From Enterobacteriaceae bacterium (lineage in GTDB: Bacteria > Pseudomonadota > Gammaproteobacteria > Enterobacterales > Enterobacteriaceae), in NCBI GenBank assembly GCA_031253755.1, contig JAIRVT010000041.1:1-64000 (forward strand): a stretch of DNA of 64,000 bases, read 5' to 3'. Of the stretch, positions 29,225 to 38,354 are shown piece after piece. The stretch's first letter is position 1; every line of letters begins with the position of its first letter. The notes beneath the pieces are model-generated. The model was not told where the DNA came from and searched no databases. It was given only the letters and a program-made list of their open reading frames with translations. The position numbers and the translations under genes were made by a program.

Positions 29225-30457
29225 TTATAAACCAGTCACCGCGACCTTTGGATTGGTTTCTCCCCAGATAGAAGTCAGTTCAACGATGTGCATACCACTC
29301 CATTGCTGAAGTTCAGACTGTGTGATTTCTTCGTTGCCCTGTTTACCAAAAAGCACCACTTCGTCACCATTTTTCACATCAGGAAAATCAGTCACATCAA
29401 CCATTGCGGTATTCATGGAAATGCTACCGACAACCGGGACCCGGTGGCCATTAATCAGGACAAAAGCTTTATTTGATAACGCAGAACTAAAGCCATCAGA
29501 GAAACCGACAGGCAGGTTAGCGAGTCTGGAATCACGTTTCAGAATGTATGTGTTGTCGTAGCTGACGCCATTGCCTTTTGGATAAGGCTTCACAGACGCC
29601 ACGCGGGTTTTGACCTGAATCAGCGGCTTAAATTCTGGATGGCTGTCCGGCAGCATACCATACAGTGCGCTGCCAACACGGGCCATATCAAACTGGGCTT
29701 CTGGAATGCTCAGGGAAGCAAAAGAGCTGGAGGCGTGCAGCGTGACTTCGTTTCTATTCAGCTTGGCTGTTTTGATCAACCACGCGGTTTGTTCATTGAA
29801 GTTTTTAATACTGTCACGAATCGCGTTCAGGTCAGCCAGCGCATGGTGGCTCATGATGCCGACTAATTTCAGGTTAGGCAGCTGGGCAATTTTCAGCGCT
29901 TCTTGTTTACCCTGCTCATTTTTCATCTCCAGACCGTTGCGGCTCATCAGGCCGGTGTTCAGCACCAAATGGACTCGAATGGCTTTGCCGTGCTTTTTCG
30001 CCAGTGCATCAATGGCCTTGGCGCTGGCCAAATCCCCGACCATCTCTTCCATGTTGTAATTCAACGTACTTGCAATTTCATCGGTTGTCGCTGCACGAAC
30101 ACGGATTAGCTGCCCCGTGAAACCGCTGTTACGTACAATGCGCGCCTCTTCATTACTGGTAATTCCGACACAAGGCACACCCGTTTTGATGATGGATGGC
30201 ATCAGCAGGCCGATACCATGACCATAAGCATCACCTTTCAAAATCGCACATACTTTAGTGCCTTTGTTGAGTTTGTTTTGCAGCAGGTGGATATTATTTT
30301 CGAAAGCCGTGGTATTAATTTCTGCCCAAGAATTGTTGTGAGCGGCGACACGTTCTGCCTGAGTATTATCCGAAGCAAGCACGGGAGCGGCTTGTGCTGC
30401 ACTCTGACAGAAAGCCAGTCCAAGAAAGAGCGCTAATGTGGTTTTGTTAAAACGCAT
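29225..30457 (-). CDS. Periplasmic broad-specificity amino acid racemase
   Basis: This fold-type III PLP racemase has 410 residues. It has a signal peptide (cleavage probably after AAQAA near residue 24), unlike cytoplasmic alanine racemase. The PLP lysine is K74 in KGDAYGHG, and the second catalytic tyrosine lies in GVSYDNTY. The paired cysteines C70 and C96 and the motif SSFASLSIPEAQFDMARVG fit the broad-spectrum racemase (Bsr) group of Vibrio and Pseudomonas, which make non-canonical D-amino acids that alter peptidoglycan. Bsr assignment is by motif reading; substrate range is unknown. It is monocistronic. Confidence 0.88.
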   Translation of the reverse strand: MRFNKTTLALFLGLAFCQSAAQAAPVLASDNTQAERVAAHNNSWAEINTTAFENNIHLLQNKLNKGTKVCAILKGDAYGHGIGLLMPSIIKTGVPCVGITSNEEARIVRNSGFTGQLIRVRAATTDEIASTLNYNMEEMVGDLASAKAIDALAKKHGKAIRVHLVLNTGLMSRNGLEMKNEQGKQEALKIAQLPNLKLVGIMSHHALADLNAIRDSIKNFNEQTAWLIKTAKLNRNEVTLHASSSFASLSIPEAQFDMARVGSALYGMLPDSHPEFKPLIQVKTRVASVKPYPKGNGVSYDNTYILKRDSRLANLPVGFSDGFSSALSNKAFVLINGHRVPVVGSISMNTAMVDVTDFPDVKNGDEVVLFGKQGNEEITQSELQQWSGMHIVELTSIWGETNPKVAVTGL

Positions 30458-30755
30458 GAAGTAGATCTCCAGTTCAGAGGTTATTTATATGATTATTTAT
30501 TAATTATTTTTAATAATATGTTTTTTCTAAACGGATTTGATAGCGTTAACATGTTGGCGAAAGGCATTTGTTATTTACTAAATGCTATTCATAAATAATT
30601 AGATATTTTAACTAATTTAATAATAAAAACCGTAAGATAAATCTTCTTGCAAGGATGGGCGGAAAAGAGTATGTGAAATATTTTTTATGTTTTCCGTGTT
30701 AATTTTTGTGACGGCTTTAGGGCAGGAAGGCAAAGAGGGGAAATATCGAAATAGT

Positions 30756-31028
30756 TTATCCTTCACCAAAACCAGAATTGAATAACTCAATAATGGCAGA
30801 TAGCGCCTGTTGTTCATCTGAGCCGGTAGCTTCAACTTCAATATAACTGCCTTGCTCGGAGTCGAGCATCAGCATGGCGATGACACTGTGCGCTTCTGCC
30901 TGAACATTGTTGCTGTTGCGCAGCGTGACCTGAGATTGAAACTGTTGCACGAGATCATGCAGTTTCATCGCAGGCCGGGCGTGCATACCGAGTCGGTTTT
31001 TAATCTCAAGTCGCTGTTTGACAGTCAT
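30756..31028 (-). CDS. ptsO: Nitrogen-PTS phosphocarrier NPr
   Basis: NPr is the HPr-like phosphocarrier of the nitrogen PTS, passing phosphate from PtsP to PtsN. It has 90 residues; the phosphorylated histidine is H16 in [13 protein letters not shown]. It lies about 110 bp downstream of rapZ rather than overlapping it as in E. coli; the spacer holds short repeats of TTTACTGA. Confidence 0.96.
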   Translation of the reverse strand: MTVKQRLEIKNRLGMHARPAMKLHDLVQQFQSQVTLRNSNNVQAEAHSVIAMLMLDSEQGSYIEVEATGSDEQQALSAIIELFNSGFGEG

Positions 31029-31136
31029 GACTACTCTATTTTACTGAATAATCTATATTTTACTGACTACTCTATATTTTACTGACGGCTCCCATTAACA
31101 CCGGATTTTATTAAGACGGGAGCCGGTAAAGACAAC

Positions 31137-31988
31137 TTACTTCCGTTTTTCCAGTGTGCGATGGCGCGACTGCACGTTTTTACCCCGCGAGCGGAAGTAA
31201 TCAGCCAGTTGTTCTGCCACGTAAACGGAACGGTGTTTACCGCCGGTACAACCGATAGCCACTGTCAGGTAACTGCGGTTATTGGTTTCCAGCATCGGTA
31301 ACCAGAGTTCGAGGTAGCTACGGGTCTGGTAAATGAAATTATGGACTTCGGTATGTCGGTCCAAAAAGGCGGCAACCGGGCGATCTAACCCTGTCATCGG
31401 GCGCAGTTTCGGATCCCAATGTGGGTTTGGCAGGAAACGAACGTCGAAAACGTAATCGGCATCGATGGGAATGCCGTGTTTGAAACCGAAAGATTCAAAC
31501 ACCATCGTCAGTTCACGCTCACGTTTACCCAATAACCGTGTTCTGAGCATCTCAGCCAGTTCATGGACAGACATCTCTGAGGTATCAATAATCAGATCTG
31601 CACGTGAACGCAGGGGTTCCAGTAAATCACTCTCTTGGTCAATGGCGCTTTCCAGCGACAGATTTTTGCTGGACAACGGATGCAAACGCCGGGTGTCGCT
31701 GTAGCGGCGAATTAATGTATTGCGATCTGCGTCGAGAAACAGAAGCTGTGGTGAAAAGTTGTCCGGTAATTTTGTCAGCGCTTCTTCAAAAATTTCCGGC
31801 GATTCCGGCATATTTCGCACGTCGATACTGACGGCGGCTGAAATATCACGTTCAGCCAACGTATTCGCCAGTTCCGGCAGTAATACGACCGGCAGGTTAT
31901 CCACGCAATAGAAGCCCATATCTTCCAGAGCACGCAGGGCTACGGATTTACCCGAACCAGAACGACCGCTGACTATCATCAGCACCAT
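31137..31988 (-). CDS. rapZ: RNase adapter protein RapZ
   Basis: RapZ binds the sRNA GlmZ and delivers it to RNase E, tuning glucosamine-6-phosphate synthesis; it also senses GlcN6P. It has 283 residues with the P-loop GRSGSGKS at residues 8-15, a Walker B-like region ([18 protein letters not shown]) and a C-terminal domain with the conserved [10 protein letters not shown] motif. It follows ptsN, but the 347-bp spacer contains an ERIC and a second repeat element, so cotranscription must pass through two hairpins. Confidence 0.97.
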   Translation of the reverse strand: MVLMIVSGRSGSGKSVALRALEDMGFYCVDNLPVVLLPELANTLAERDISAAVSIDVRNMPESPEIFEEALTKLPDNFSPQLLFLDADRNTLIRRYSDTRRLHPLSSKNLSLESAIDQESDLLEPLRSRADLIIDTSEMSVHELAEMLRTRLLGKRERELTMVFESFGFKHGIPIDADYVFDVRFLPNPHWDPKLRPMTGLDRPVAAFLDRHTEVHNFIYQTRSYLELWLPMLETNNRSYLTVAIGCTGGKHRSVYVAEQLADYFRSRGKNVQSRHRTLEKRK

Positions 31989-32010
31989 GAGATGACTCCC
32001 CTTAATGTCT

Positions 32011-32137
32011 TATACCCGTCGTCTTTCAAGTTGCCTCCTTGTTGGCTGCGTTCACTCACCCCAGTCACATAGTTATCTATGCTCCTAGGGACTTATTCTC
32101 TTGCTGCCGCGACGCACCTTGAAATCCATAGGGTTTA
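32011..32137 (-). repeat. Full-length ERIC element
   Basis: The 127-bp segment begins TATACCCGTCGTCTTTCAAG, contains TTGGCTGCGTTCACTCACCC then CAGTCAC and GCTCCTAGGGA, and ends CTTGAAATCCATAGGGTTTA. Length, order of blocks and ends match the enterobacterial repetitive intergenic consensus (given here on the opposite strand). Confidence 0.9.
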
Positions 32138-32172
32138 TTTTTATTATTTTTCAACTTTTCTTGTTTTTCAAT

Positions 32173-32290
32173 ATATACCAATCCAACTTCAAGTTGCAGT
32201 TTACAAAACGTGTCTTGCAAAAACATGTGAGTGTTTATATCTCCCGATGAGCGGGAAGATATAAAAAGCAACTTGAAAGATGATGGATAT
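32173..32290 (-). repeat. ERIC-ended hairpin element, copy 1
   Basis: Read on the minus strand: left end ATATCCATCATCTTTCAAG, then a TTATATCTTCCCGC/GCGGGAGATATAA-type hairpin, then a tract ending TTGTAAACTGCAACTTGAAG and GTTGGATTGGTATAT. The ends (ATA-CC...CTTTCAAG and CTTGAAG...GGTAT) form terminal inverted repeats like those of ERIC. It is oriented with rapZ transcription. Confidence 0.8.
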
Positions 32291-32335
32291 AGATCGTTTT
32301 CAACCAGCCATTGCAACCCTAATTGTAACCGTTAT

Positions 32336-32815
32336 TTATTCTGTAATGATTTTGTAAAGCTCTTCATCACTCTGTGCTAACCGCAGACGACGACAGAGGT
32401 TCTTATCTGACAGGCGCTTTGCAATGAGCGCAAGTGAGTGCAAATGAATCTGACACTGATCAGATGGAACCAATAAAGCAAACAGCAAATCAACAGGCTG
32501 ATTATCAACCGCATCAAAGACAATCGGTTGCTCCAGATGCAAAAATACACCAACGGCATGGTTTGAGCATTCTGCTTCCAGTTTGCCATGAGGAATCGCA
32601 ATTCCACTGCCAATGCCGGTTGTTCCCACTTTTTCGCGGGAAAGTATTGCTTCGAACACAGTATTCTCTGGTAAATTAAGCTGTTTTGATGCCAGCTCAC
32701 TGATAATCTCTAAGACGCGCTTTTTACTCGAACAAGGTACATTGTTACGTGTACATTCGGATGAAAGCACGGAGCTTAGCGGTAAATCGGTTTCGTTGTT
32801 CATTTCTTTATTCAC
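32336..32815 (-). CDS. ptsN: Nitrogen-PTS EIIA protein PtsN
   Basis: EIIA(Ntr) receives phosphate from NPr and regulates potassium transport, GlmS and other targets. It has 159 residues with the EIIA type 2 fold; the phosphorylated histidine is H76 in GIAIPHGKLE, with the second active-site histidine in QCQIHLHSLALIA. The N-terminus is a few residues longer than usual, so a start at the internal MNNETD is possible. It lies 116 bp after hpf. Confidence 0.96.
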   Translation of the reverse strand: MNKEMNNETDLPLSSVLSSECTRNNVPCSSKKRVLEIISELASKQLNLPENTVFEAILSREKVGTTGIGSGIAIPHGKLEAECSNHAVGVFLHLEQPIVFDAVDNQPVDLLFALLVPSDQCQIHLHSLALIAKRLSDKNLCRRLRLAQSDEELYKIITE

Positions 32816-32827
32816 TTAGGGCTTGTA

Positions 32828-32894
32828 ATACCAGATGTCTGTTGAGACATCCGGTATTGGTGTGCTGTTTATACGAGCGGCTACAAACAGCACA
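32828..32894. promoter_or_regulatory. Two successive hairpins between hpf and ptsN
   Basis: The first is a 13-bp stem (32828-32840 with 32845-32857; one G-U-type mismatch) with loop GTTG. The second is a 10-bp stem TGTGCTGTTT/AAACAGCACA (32861-32870 with 32885-32894). Neither has a T-run in the transcribed direction; mRNA processing or stability elements are possible. Confidence 0.5.
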
Positions 32895-32931
32895 GTGATT
32901 ATTTTATGACAGCCCCGTTGTCTGAAAGCTA

Positions 32932-33219
32932 TTAATGTTGTCGCAATTTACTTTTGTGTTTGGTCAATTGACGAGCCAGTTTATCGATAAGCACATCAAT
33001 TGCCGCGTACATGTCTTCATGCTCTGAGCTTGCATGCAACTCACCTCCATTGACGTGTACCGTGGCTTCAGCAATTTTCTGCACCTTTTCCACGCGGAGG
33101 ATGACCTGAACAAGGTTAATCTTATCGAAATAGTGATCCAGTTTGCTGCATTTTGTGTTTACAACATTGCGTAGTGCATCAGTGATTTCAAGATTGTGGC
33201 CTGTGATATTGAGTTGCAT
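32932..33219 (-). CDS. hpf: Ribosome hibernation promoting factor HPF (short form)
   Basis: HPF binds idle ribosomes and promotes 100S dimer formation with RMF in stationary phase. The start at 33219 (MQLNITGHNLEI) gives 95 residues, the short enterobacterial form without the dimerisation tail. The open frame extends 39 codons upstream into the rpoN 3' end and is not believed. It starts 19 bp past the rpoN stop, with GAGAAG before the ATG. Confidence 0.96.
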   Translation of the reverse strand: MQLNITGHNLEITDALRNVVNTKCSKLDHYFDKINLVQVILRVEKVQKIAEATVHVNGGELHASSEHEDMYAAIDVLIDKLARQLTKHKSKLRQH

Positions 33220-33238
33220 AGTGTTCTTCTCCTGTAAT

Positions 33239-34693
33239 TCAAACGAGTGTTTTACGTTGGTTTGAAGGCGGGATGGATAACGACTCTCTATATTTAGCAA
33301 CAGTTCGACGTGCGACCTGAATGCCCTGTTCGGCAAGCAGGCTGGTCAATTTACTGTCACTCAATGGTTTGGCCGGGTTTTCTGCCGCGACCAATTTTTT
33401 CACCAGTGCCCGTATGGCGGTAGAAGAGGCTTCGCCTCCGCTATCGGTATTGACGTGACTGGAGAAAAAATATTTCAACTCAAAAATCCCGCGTGGACTA
33501 TGCAGATATTTCTGTGTTGTCACACGGGAAATGGTCGATTCATGCATGTCCACCTGATAGGCAATATCGGCCAATACCAGTGGTTTCATATGTTCCGCAC
33601 CATACTCAAAAAAATCTTGCTGTTGCTGAACGATGCAGTGACTGACTTTTAATAATGTTTCATTACGGCTTTCGAGGCTTTTGATCAACCATTTCGCTTC
33701 TTGCAGATTGTTGCGGATAAACAGGCCGTCATTTTCGCTCTGCGATTGCTGCCCCAACGCGGCGTAATGCTGATTGATGCGCAAGCGGGGAATACTATCG
33801 GTATTCAGCCTGACTTGCCAGCGCCCCTGTTCTTTTTGCACTAAAACATCGGGAATAACATATTCAGATTCGCCGCTATTCACCATCAGTCCGGGTTTTG
33901 GTTCCAATGATTGAATGATAGCAATAGCTTCTTTGAGTGCGCTTTCTTTTAATTTGCTCTGCCGTAATAAATTGCGAAAATCCCGGTTGCCTAATGGCTC
34001 AAGATATTTGCTGACAACGAGTTTTGCTTCGCGCAGGTAGGGCACTTCTGCCGGCAGAATTGCAAGCTGGATCAACAGGCATTCGCGCAAATCCCGTGCG
34101 GCAACGCCGATGGGGTCGAAGTGCTGTACGCGTTTGAGGACAATTTCAACTTCTTCTATGGTCAGTTCATCGTCACCGATGCTGGCAAGAATTTCTTCGA
34201 CAGGGAGTGTCAGGTAACCGCTTTCATCGATGGCATCAATGATAGATGTGGCGATGGCGGAATCAGTTTCAGTAAAAGGCGTTAAAGCCGCCTGCCACAT
34301 CAGGTAATCCTGTAATGTCTGGGTGGTTTCACCTTGATAGACAGGAAAATCATCCGCGCTGTAGTCGCTTTTCATACCTGACGATGTGCCAGCGGTATAA
34401 ATTTCATCCCAGCTGGCATCAAGAGGAAGTTCTTCAGGCATCTCTTTTTGTTCAAGGGCTTCAAGGGTATCCATTTCCGTTTCTGCATCAAGCCCCGTTT
34501 CTGTATCAGTATAGTCCTGAGTATCGATCTCCTGATGCAGTTCCTCTTGTTCAAGCAGTGGATTGGTTTCCAAAGCCAGTTGGATCTCCTGTTGAAGCTC
34601 AAGTGTAGAAAGTTGCAACAAACGAATGGCTTGCTGGAGTTGTGGCGTCATTGCCAATTGCTGACTGAGCCTGAGTTGCAAACTTTGCTTCAT
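33239..34693 (-). CDS. rpoN: RNA polymerase sigma-54 factor
   Basis: RpoN is the sigma factor for nitrogen-regulated and other activator-dependent promoters. It has 484 residues: the Gln/Leu-rich activator-interacting N-terminus ([21 protein letters not shown]), an acidic low-complexity linker, the core-binding domain and a helix-turn-helix. The RpoN box [12 protein letters not shown], which contacts the -24 element, is near the C-terminus. It lies between lptB and hpf as in E. coli. Confidence 0.98.
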   Translation of the reverse strand: MKQSLQLRLSQQLAMTPQLQQAIRLLQLSTLELQQEIQLALETNPLLEQEELHQEIDTQDYTDTETGLDAETEMDTLEALEQKEMPEELPLDASWDEIYTAGTSSGMKSDYSADDFPVYQGETTQTLQDYLMWQAALTPFTETDSAIATSIIDAIDESGYLTLPVEEILASIGDDELTIEEVEIVLKRVQHFDPIGVAARDLRECLLIQLAILPAEVPYLREAKLVVSKYLEPLGNRDFRNLLRQSKLKESALKEAIAIIQSLEPKPGLMVNSGESEYVIPDVLVQKEQGRWQVRLNTDSIPRLRINQHYAALGQQSQSENDGLFIRNNLQEAKWLIKSLESRNETLLKVSHCIVQQQQDFFEYGAEHMKPLVLADIAYQVDMHESTISRVTTQKYLHSPRGIFELKYFFSSHVNTDSGGEASSTAIRALVKKLVAAENPAKPLSDSKLTSLLAEQGIQVARRTVAKYRESLSIPPSNQRKTLV

Positions 34694-34725
34694 AGCGTTC
34701 TCACTTCCTGCTGAAAATGTGTTTT

Positions 34726-35451
34726 TTAAAGCCGGAAGCCCTCACCCAGATAAACCCGCTTAACCTGCTCATTGTCGAGAATTTCTTTTGGTGAGCCGTG
34801 AGCAATCAACTGCCCCTGACTGACAATATAAGCACGTTCACAAACATCCAGCGTTTCACGGACATTGTGGTCAGTAATCAGGACGCCCAGCCCATAGTCC
34901 CGCAGGTGTTGAATAATTTTTTTAATATCGAGTACGGAGATCGGGTCAACACCGGCAAAAGGCTCGTCCAGCAAAATAAATTTCGGATTGGCCGCCAGCG
35001 CGCGGGCGATTTCCACGCGGCGACGTTCTCCACCGGATAATGATTGACCAAGATTATTACGCAAGTGAGCAATATGGAACTCTTCCATTAGCTCTTCGGC
35101 TCGCTCTTTTCGCTGCTCTTGGTTGATATCTTTGCGAATTTCAAGCACGGCCATTAAATTATCGTAGACGCTCAACCGACGGAAAATGGAGGCTTCCTGT
35201 GGTAAGTAACCAATACCTCGGCGGGCACGCTCATGCAAAGGCAGCAGGCTGATATCTTCATAGTCGATGCTGATCGTACCTTCATCACGCGGCACAATGC
35301 CGACGACCATATAGAAAGTTGTCGTTTTACCGGCACCATTCGGCCCAAGCAAACCGACAATTTCACCTGATTTCACACTCAGACTGACATTTTCAACAAC
35401 CTTACGGCCTTTATAAGCCTTAGCCAGGTTATCTGCGTTTAATATTGCCAT
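34726..35451 (-). CDS. lptB: LPS export ATP-binding protein LptB
   Basis: LptB is the ATPase of the LptB2FGC complex that drives LPS from the inner membrane to the surface. It has 241 residues, with Walker A GPNGAGKT (residues 36-43), the signature [15 protein letters not shown], Walker [13 protein letters not shown] and the switch histidine in ITDHNVRE. It begins 6 bp after the lptA stop. Confidence 0.98.
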   Translation of the reverse strand: MAILNADNLAKAYKGRKVVENVSLSVKSGEIVGLLGPNGAGKTTTFYMVVGIVPRDEGTISIDYEDISLLPLHERARRGIGYLPQEASIFRRLSVYDNLMAVLEIRKDINQEQRKERAEELMEEFHIAHLRNNLGQSLSGGERRRVEIARALAANPKFILLDEPFAGVDPISVLDIKKIIQHLRDYGLGVLITDHNVRETLDVCERAYIVSQGQLIAHGSPKEILDNEQVKRVYLGEGFRL

Positions 35452-35457
35452 ACGTCG

Positions 35458-36048
35458 TTATTTACTCTTTTTATTTACATCAGTGTTTTTGACATCAGTA
35501 TTTTTGGCATCAGTATTTTTAACACCGGGGCCCTTTTCCTGTAGCTGAGAAGGCAGAAGGACGGTGGTCACTCGCTTACCTTTATCACTAAAGGCTTCCA
35601 TTTGCTGTGTCGGTACCAGATAAGTGATCTTATCGCCCTTGATACTGCTGTCGAGCTGTTCAAGATAAGCATTGCCTGTCAGTGTGATCTGCTCGTTAGA
35701 CATCTCATAACGCATCTTTGAGGCGTGGCCTTTGATAGGTTTACCATCATCCTGTAATTGATAAAAAGTGGCAGGGTTGCCATAGGCATCAATAACGGTT
35801 TTTTTGGAATCACCCTCAGGCCGGGTGACAACGACTTTATCTGCCCGAATATCAATAGAACCCTGCTTGACGATAACATTATCCGAGAATGTGGCAATAT
35901 TCCCCGTTAAATCCAAAGATTGTCTGGTTGAATCAATGGTAATGGGTTTTGTGGTGTCATCTTTTAATGCCAGCGCAGGCAAGCTGACTGCAACAAGGGT
36001 ACTGGCAATAAAGGTTTTACGGATTAGGTTCTTCATGTGGAATCTCAT
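35458..36048 (-). CDS. lptA: Periplasmic LPS bridge protein LptA
   Basis: LptA oligomerises to form the periplasmic bridge for LPS between LptC and LptD. It has 196 residues. The start at 36048 gives a 27-residue signal peptide ending LPALA, matching the E. coli length. The LptA/OstA beta-jellyroll spans about residues 33-160. The C-terminus is extended by three imperfect KNTD(V/A) pentapeptides (about residues 180-193) encoded by a 15-bp tandem repeat, ending in KKSK. It overlaps lptC by 32 bp. Confidence 0.96.
   Translation of the reverse strand: MRFHMKNLIRKTFIASTLVAVSLPALALKDDTTKPITIDSTRQSLDLTGNIATFSDNVIVKQGSIDIRADKVVVTRPEGDSKKTVIDAYGNPATFYQLQDDGKPIKGHASKMRYEMSNEQITLTGNAYLEQLDSSIKGDKITYLVPTQQMEAFSDKGKRVTTVLLPSQLQEKGPGVKNTDAKNTDVKNTDVNKKSK
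35475..35519 (-). repeat. 15-bp in-frame tandem repeat at the lptA 3' end
   Basis: Three 15-bp units (CATCAGT(A/G)TTTT core; 35475, 35490, 35505) encode the repeated VKNTD/AKNTD of the LptA tail. Copy-number changes would keep the reading frame. Confidence 0.8.
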
Positions 36049-36610
36049 AATGAGTTGTCACCTTTTCAATCAATTCAGCCGTTTTATTTCGCAAATTGCC
36101 CCGCATTTTCATCCCTTCAGATTTCAGGCCAATACCCGTTAGAGTGACCTTATCATCAGAGGCAACATCCTGAGTAACAAGATTGATCGTTGCATTTTCT
36201 GTTGTGATCCGCTGCAATTGCGAAGCATTGTTCAGACTATCCACTCGAACATTTCCATATAAATAGAGCATATTATCATGGGTCAGTTTTGCTTTATTGG
36301 CGTGTACTGTCCATGTCTTTAACGGGGTTGCGGATGTACTTTTAGTATCAAAGGTAGTGAGTATCGGTTTAGTAAACCAAGTAAGTTTAGTGTTTGTGTA
36401 ATTTTTAACATCGTCGGCTTCCAGCTTATAAGTCAGTTTACCCTCTGGATCATAAACGAATGTTGTTGCTTCCTGAGTCTGATAAGTCGGAGAGCCATCA
36501 CCCAAAACCGGTGATGACGTGCTTTTGTCTGGACTGGAGAAATTCCAGCCAATCAGCGCGAGTACGATCAAAGTCAGTATTACGATCAGCCAGGATTGAG
36601 TTCTGCTCAT
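36017..36610 (-). CDS. lptC: LPS export protein LptC
   Basis: LptC is a bitopic protein that receives LPS from LptF/G and hands it to LptA. It has 197 residues: an N-terminal membrane helix (about 7-24) followed by a periplasmic jellyroll sharing motifs with LptA (LPS- and LptA-binding region at TKAKLTHDNMLYLYGNVRVD-like positions 105-125). It overlaps lptA and lies 19 bp after kdsC. Confidence 0.95.
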   Translation of the reverse strand: MSRTQSWLIVILTLIVLALIGWNFSSPDKSTSSPVLGDGSPTYQTQEATTFVYDPEGKLTYKLEADDVKNYTNTKLTWFTKPILTTFDTKSTSATPLKTWTVHANKAKLTHDNMLYLYGNVRVDSLNNASQLQRITTENATINLVTQDVASDDKVTLTGIGLKSEGMKMRGNLRNKTAELIEKVTTHYEIPHEEPNP

Positions 36611-36629
36611 GCTCTTTTCAATTTATATT

Positions 36630-37193
36630 TTATATTGATAACCCTTTGGCATCTTCCAGCTTATTTTGCGCGAGAAGTACCAAATCACAAAGTTCTCTGA
36701 CTGCCCCACGACCGCCCGCAATCTGAGTCACATAATCCGCTTTTGGCAGCAGCAACGGATGAGCGTCAGCCACCGCAACAGATAAACCCACTTGTGCCAT
36801 CACCGGCCAATCGATCAGGTCATCGCCGATATAGGCCACCTGTTCAGGCTGGATCGCTAGTTTATCCAACAGTTCCCTGTACGCCAAAATCTTATCGCTC
36901 TGCCCCTGGTAAAGATGTGTAATACCGAGGGTTTTTGCACGATTTTCCAACAGTTCAGCCTGCCGGCCGGTAATAATGGCAACTTCAATGCCAGAGGTCA
37001 TCAAACAACGAATGCCGTAACCATCACGAACATTAAAGGCTTTCAGCTCCTCGCCCTGATTTCCCATGTATATCAACCCATCGGACATCACACCATCAAC
37101 ATCACAGATCAATAAGCGGATTTTACTGGCTTTTTCAATAATATTCTTCTTCACTGGGCCATAACAGGTATCCAGATACGAGTTTTGATTCAT
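36630..37193 (-). CDS. kdsC: 3-deoxy-D-manno-octulosonate 8-phosphate phosphatase
   Basis: KdsC removes the phosphate from Kdo 8-phosphate, giving Kdo for LPS. It is a 187-residue HAD phosphatase with nucleophile motif ICDVDGVMSDG near residues 29-39, a TGRQ motif and the IGDDLIDWPVM motif that binds magnesium. The kdsD-kdsC spacer is 146 bp, larger than in E. coli. Confidence 0.97.
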   Translation of the reverse strand: MNQNSYLDTCYGPVKKNIIEKASKIRLLICDVDGVMSDGLIYMGNQGEELKAFNVRDGYGIRCLMTSGIEVAIITGRQAELLENRAKTLGITHLYQGQSDKILAYRELLDKLAIQPEQVAYIGDDLIDWPVMAQVGLSVAVADAHPLLLPKADYVTQIAGGRGAVRELCDLVLLAQNKLEDAKGLSI

Positions 37194-37339
37194 TCAGGCA
37201 TTCTCAACTTTTTCGCTACCGATTTTGCAACTGGCCCGGATAACAAGCCAGTTTAATTTCCATTTATAAAAATTATTTATAACAATGCTATCAGACTCAT
37301 AGGGCAGTCTTTACACGGCACTTTTTTAGCCCTTATTTT

Positions 37340-38308
37340 TTAGACAACGCCGGCCTGTAAAAGGTCGTGCATGTGTAATACGCCAAGTAATGTATTGCCT
37401 TCTGTCACCAATAGCGTGGTGATATGGCGTGATTGCATCAGGTTCAGGGCATCGACAGCCAGAGCATTAGGCTTGATACGAATTCCGCCCGCAGTCATCA
37501 CATCAGCGATTTTAGCGTTGTTTAAATCAATACCCATATCGAAGACCCGACGTAAATCGCCATCAGTGAAAATGCCATCGATCTGCATATCATCGCTGCA
37601 AATGACTGTCATGCCCAGTTTTTTTCGTGTGATTTCGATCAGCGCTTCACGCAGCGTCGCAGTACGGGGAACTTTGGGGATCTCATCACCCGTGGTCATT
37701 AAATCACTGGACAGCAGCAGAAGTTTGCGCCCCAGAGCACCACCGGGGTGAGAGAGTGCGAAATCTTCGGCGGTAAAACCACGGGCTTCCAGCAGAGCAA
37801 GCGCCAGTGCATCGCCCATGACAAGTGTTGCCGTGGTGCTGGTGGTCGGCGCTAACCCCAGTGGACAGGCTTCTTGTGGGGTTTTGATGCACAGATGAAT
37901 ATCAGCGGCTTTTCCCATGCTGCTGTTACTGTTATTTGTCATGCAGATGAGCGGGATTTTTTGCCGCTTGAGTACCGGAATGAGGGCAAGAATTTCGTTG
38001 GATTCCCCTGAATTGGAAATCGCCAGTACGATGTCTTTTGCCGTGACCATGCCGAGATCGCCATGACTGGCTTCGCCGGGATGAACAAAAAACGAAGGCG
38101 TTCCGGTGCTGGCAAATGTTGCGGCAATTTTCCGACCGATGTGGCCGGATTTACCCATTCCCATCACGATAACTTTGCCCTCACAGCCGAACATTAATTC
38201 ACAGGCTTGGTTGAAGTCATTATTGATGTATTGTTCCAATCTCGCCAGCCCGTCGAGTTCGATATGTAATACTTTTTTACCTGCTTGCTGAAAATCAATT
38301 TTAGGCAT
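37340..38308 (-). CDS. kdsD: D-arabinose 5-phosphate isomerase KdsD
   Basis: KdsD converts ribulose 5-phosphate to arabinose 5-phosphate, the first committed step of Kdo synthesis. It has 322 residues: an N-terminal SIS domain with GMGKSGHIGRKIAATFASTG, SNSGESNEI and catalytic His in HPGGALGR, then two C-terminal CBS domains. It has the enterobacterial position between yrbG and kdsC. Confidence 0.97.
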   Translation of the reverse strand: MPKIDFQQAGKKVLHIELDGLARLEQYINNDFNQACELMFGCEGKVIVMGMGKSGHIGRKIAATFASTGTPSFFVHPGEASHGDLGMVTAKDIVLAISNSGESNEILALIPVLKRQKIPLICMTNNSNSSMGKAADIHLCIKTPQEACPLGLAPTTSTTATLVMGDALALALLEARGFTAEDFALSHPGGALGRKLLLLSSDLMTTGDEIPKVPRTATLREALIEITRKKLGMTVICSDDMQIDGIFTDGDLRRVFDMGIDLNNAKIADVMTAGGIRIKPNALAVDALNLMQSRHITTLLVTEGNTLLGVLHMHDLLQAGVV

Positions 38309-38354
38309 TTCTAATACTCCTGTATTCTTCCATTCAGTATCTCAATTACAGATA

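Larger units (their letters stand above)
31989..32335. other. Repeat-filled spacer between ptsN and rapZ
   Basis: This stretch has no gene. It holds a full ERIC (32011-32137) and an ERIC-ended hairpin element (32173-32290) arranged back to back, leaving only short unique segments. The canonical enterobacterial ptsN-rapZ spacer is much shorter. Confidence 0.7.

Noticed and set aside
33220..33336. 39-residue N-terminal extension of HPF
   Set aside because: It overlaps the 3' end of rpoN in another frame; the conserved protein begins at MQLNITGHN.
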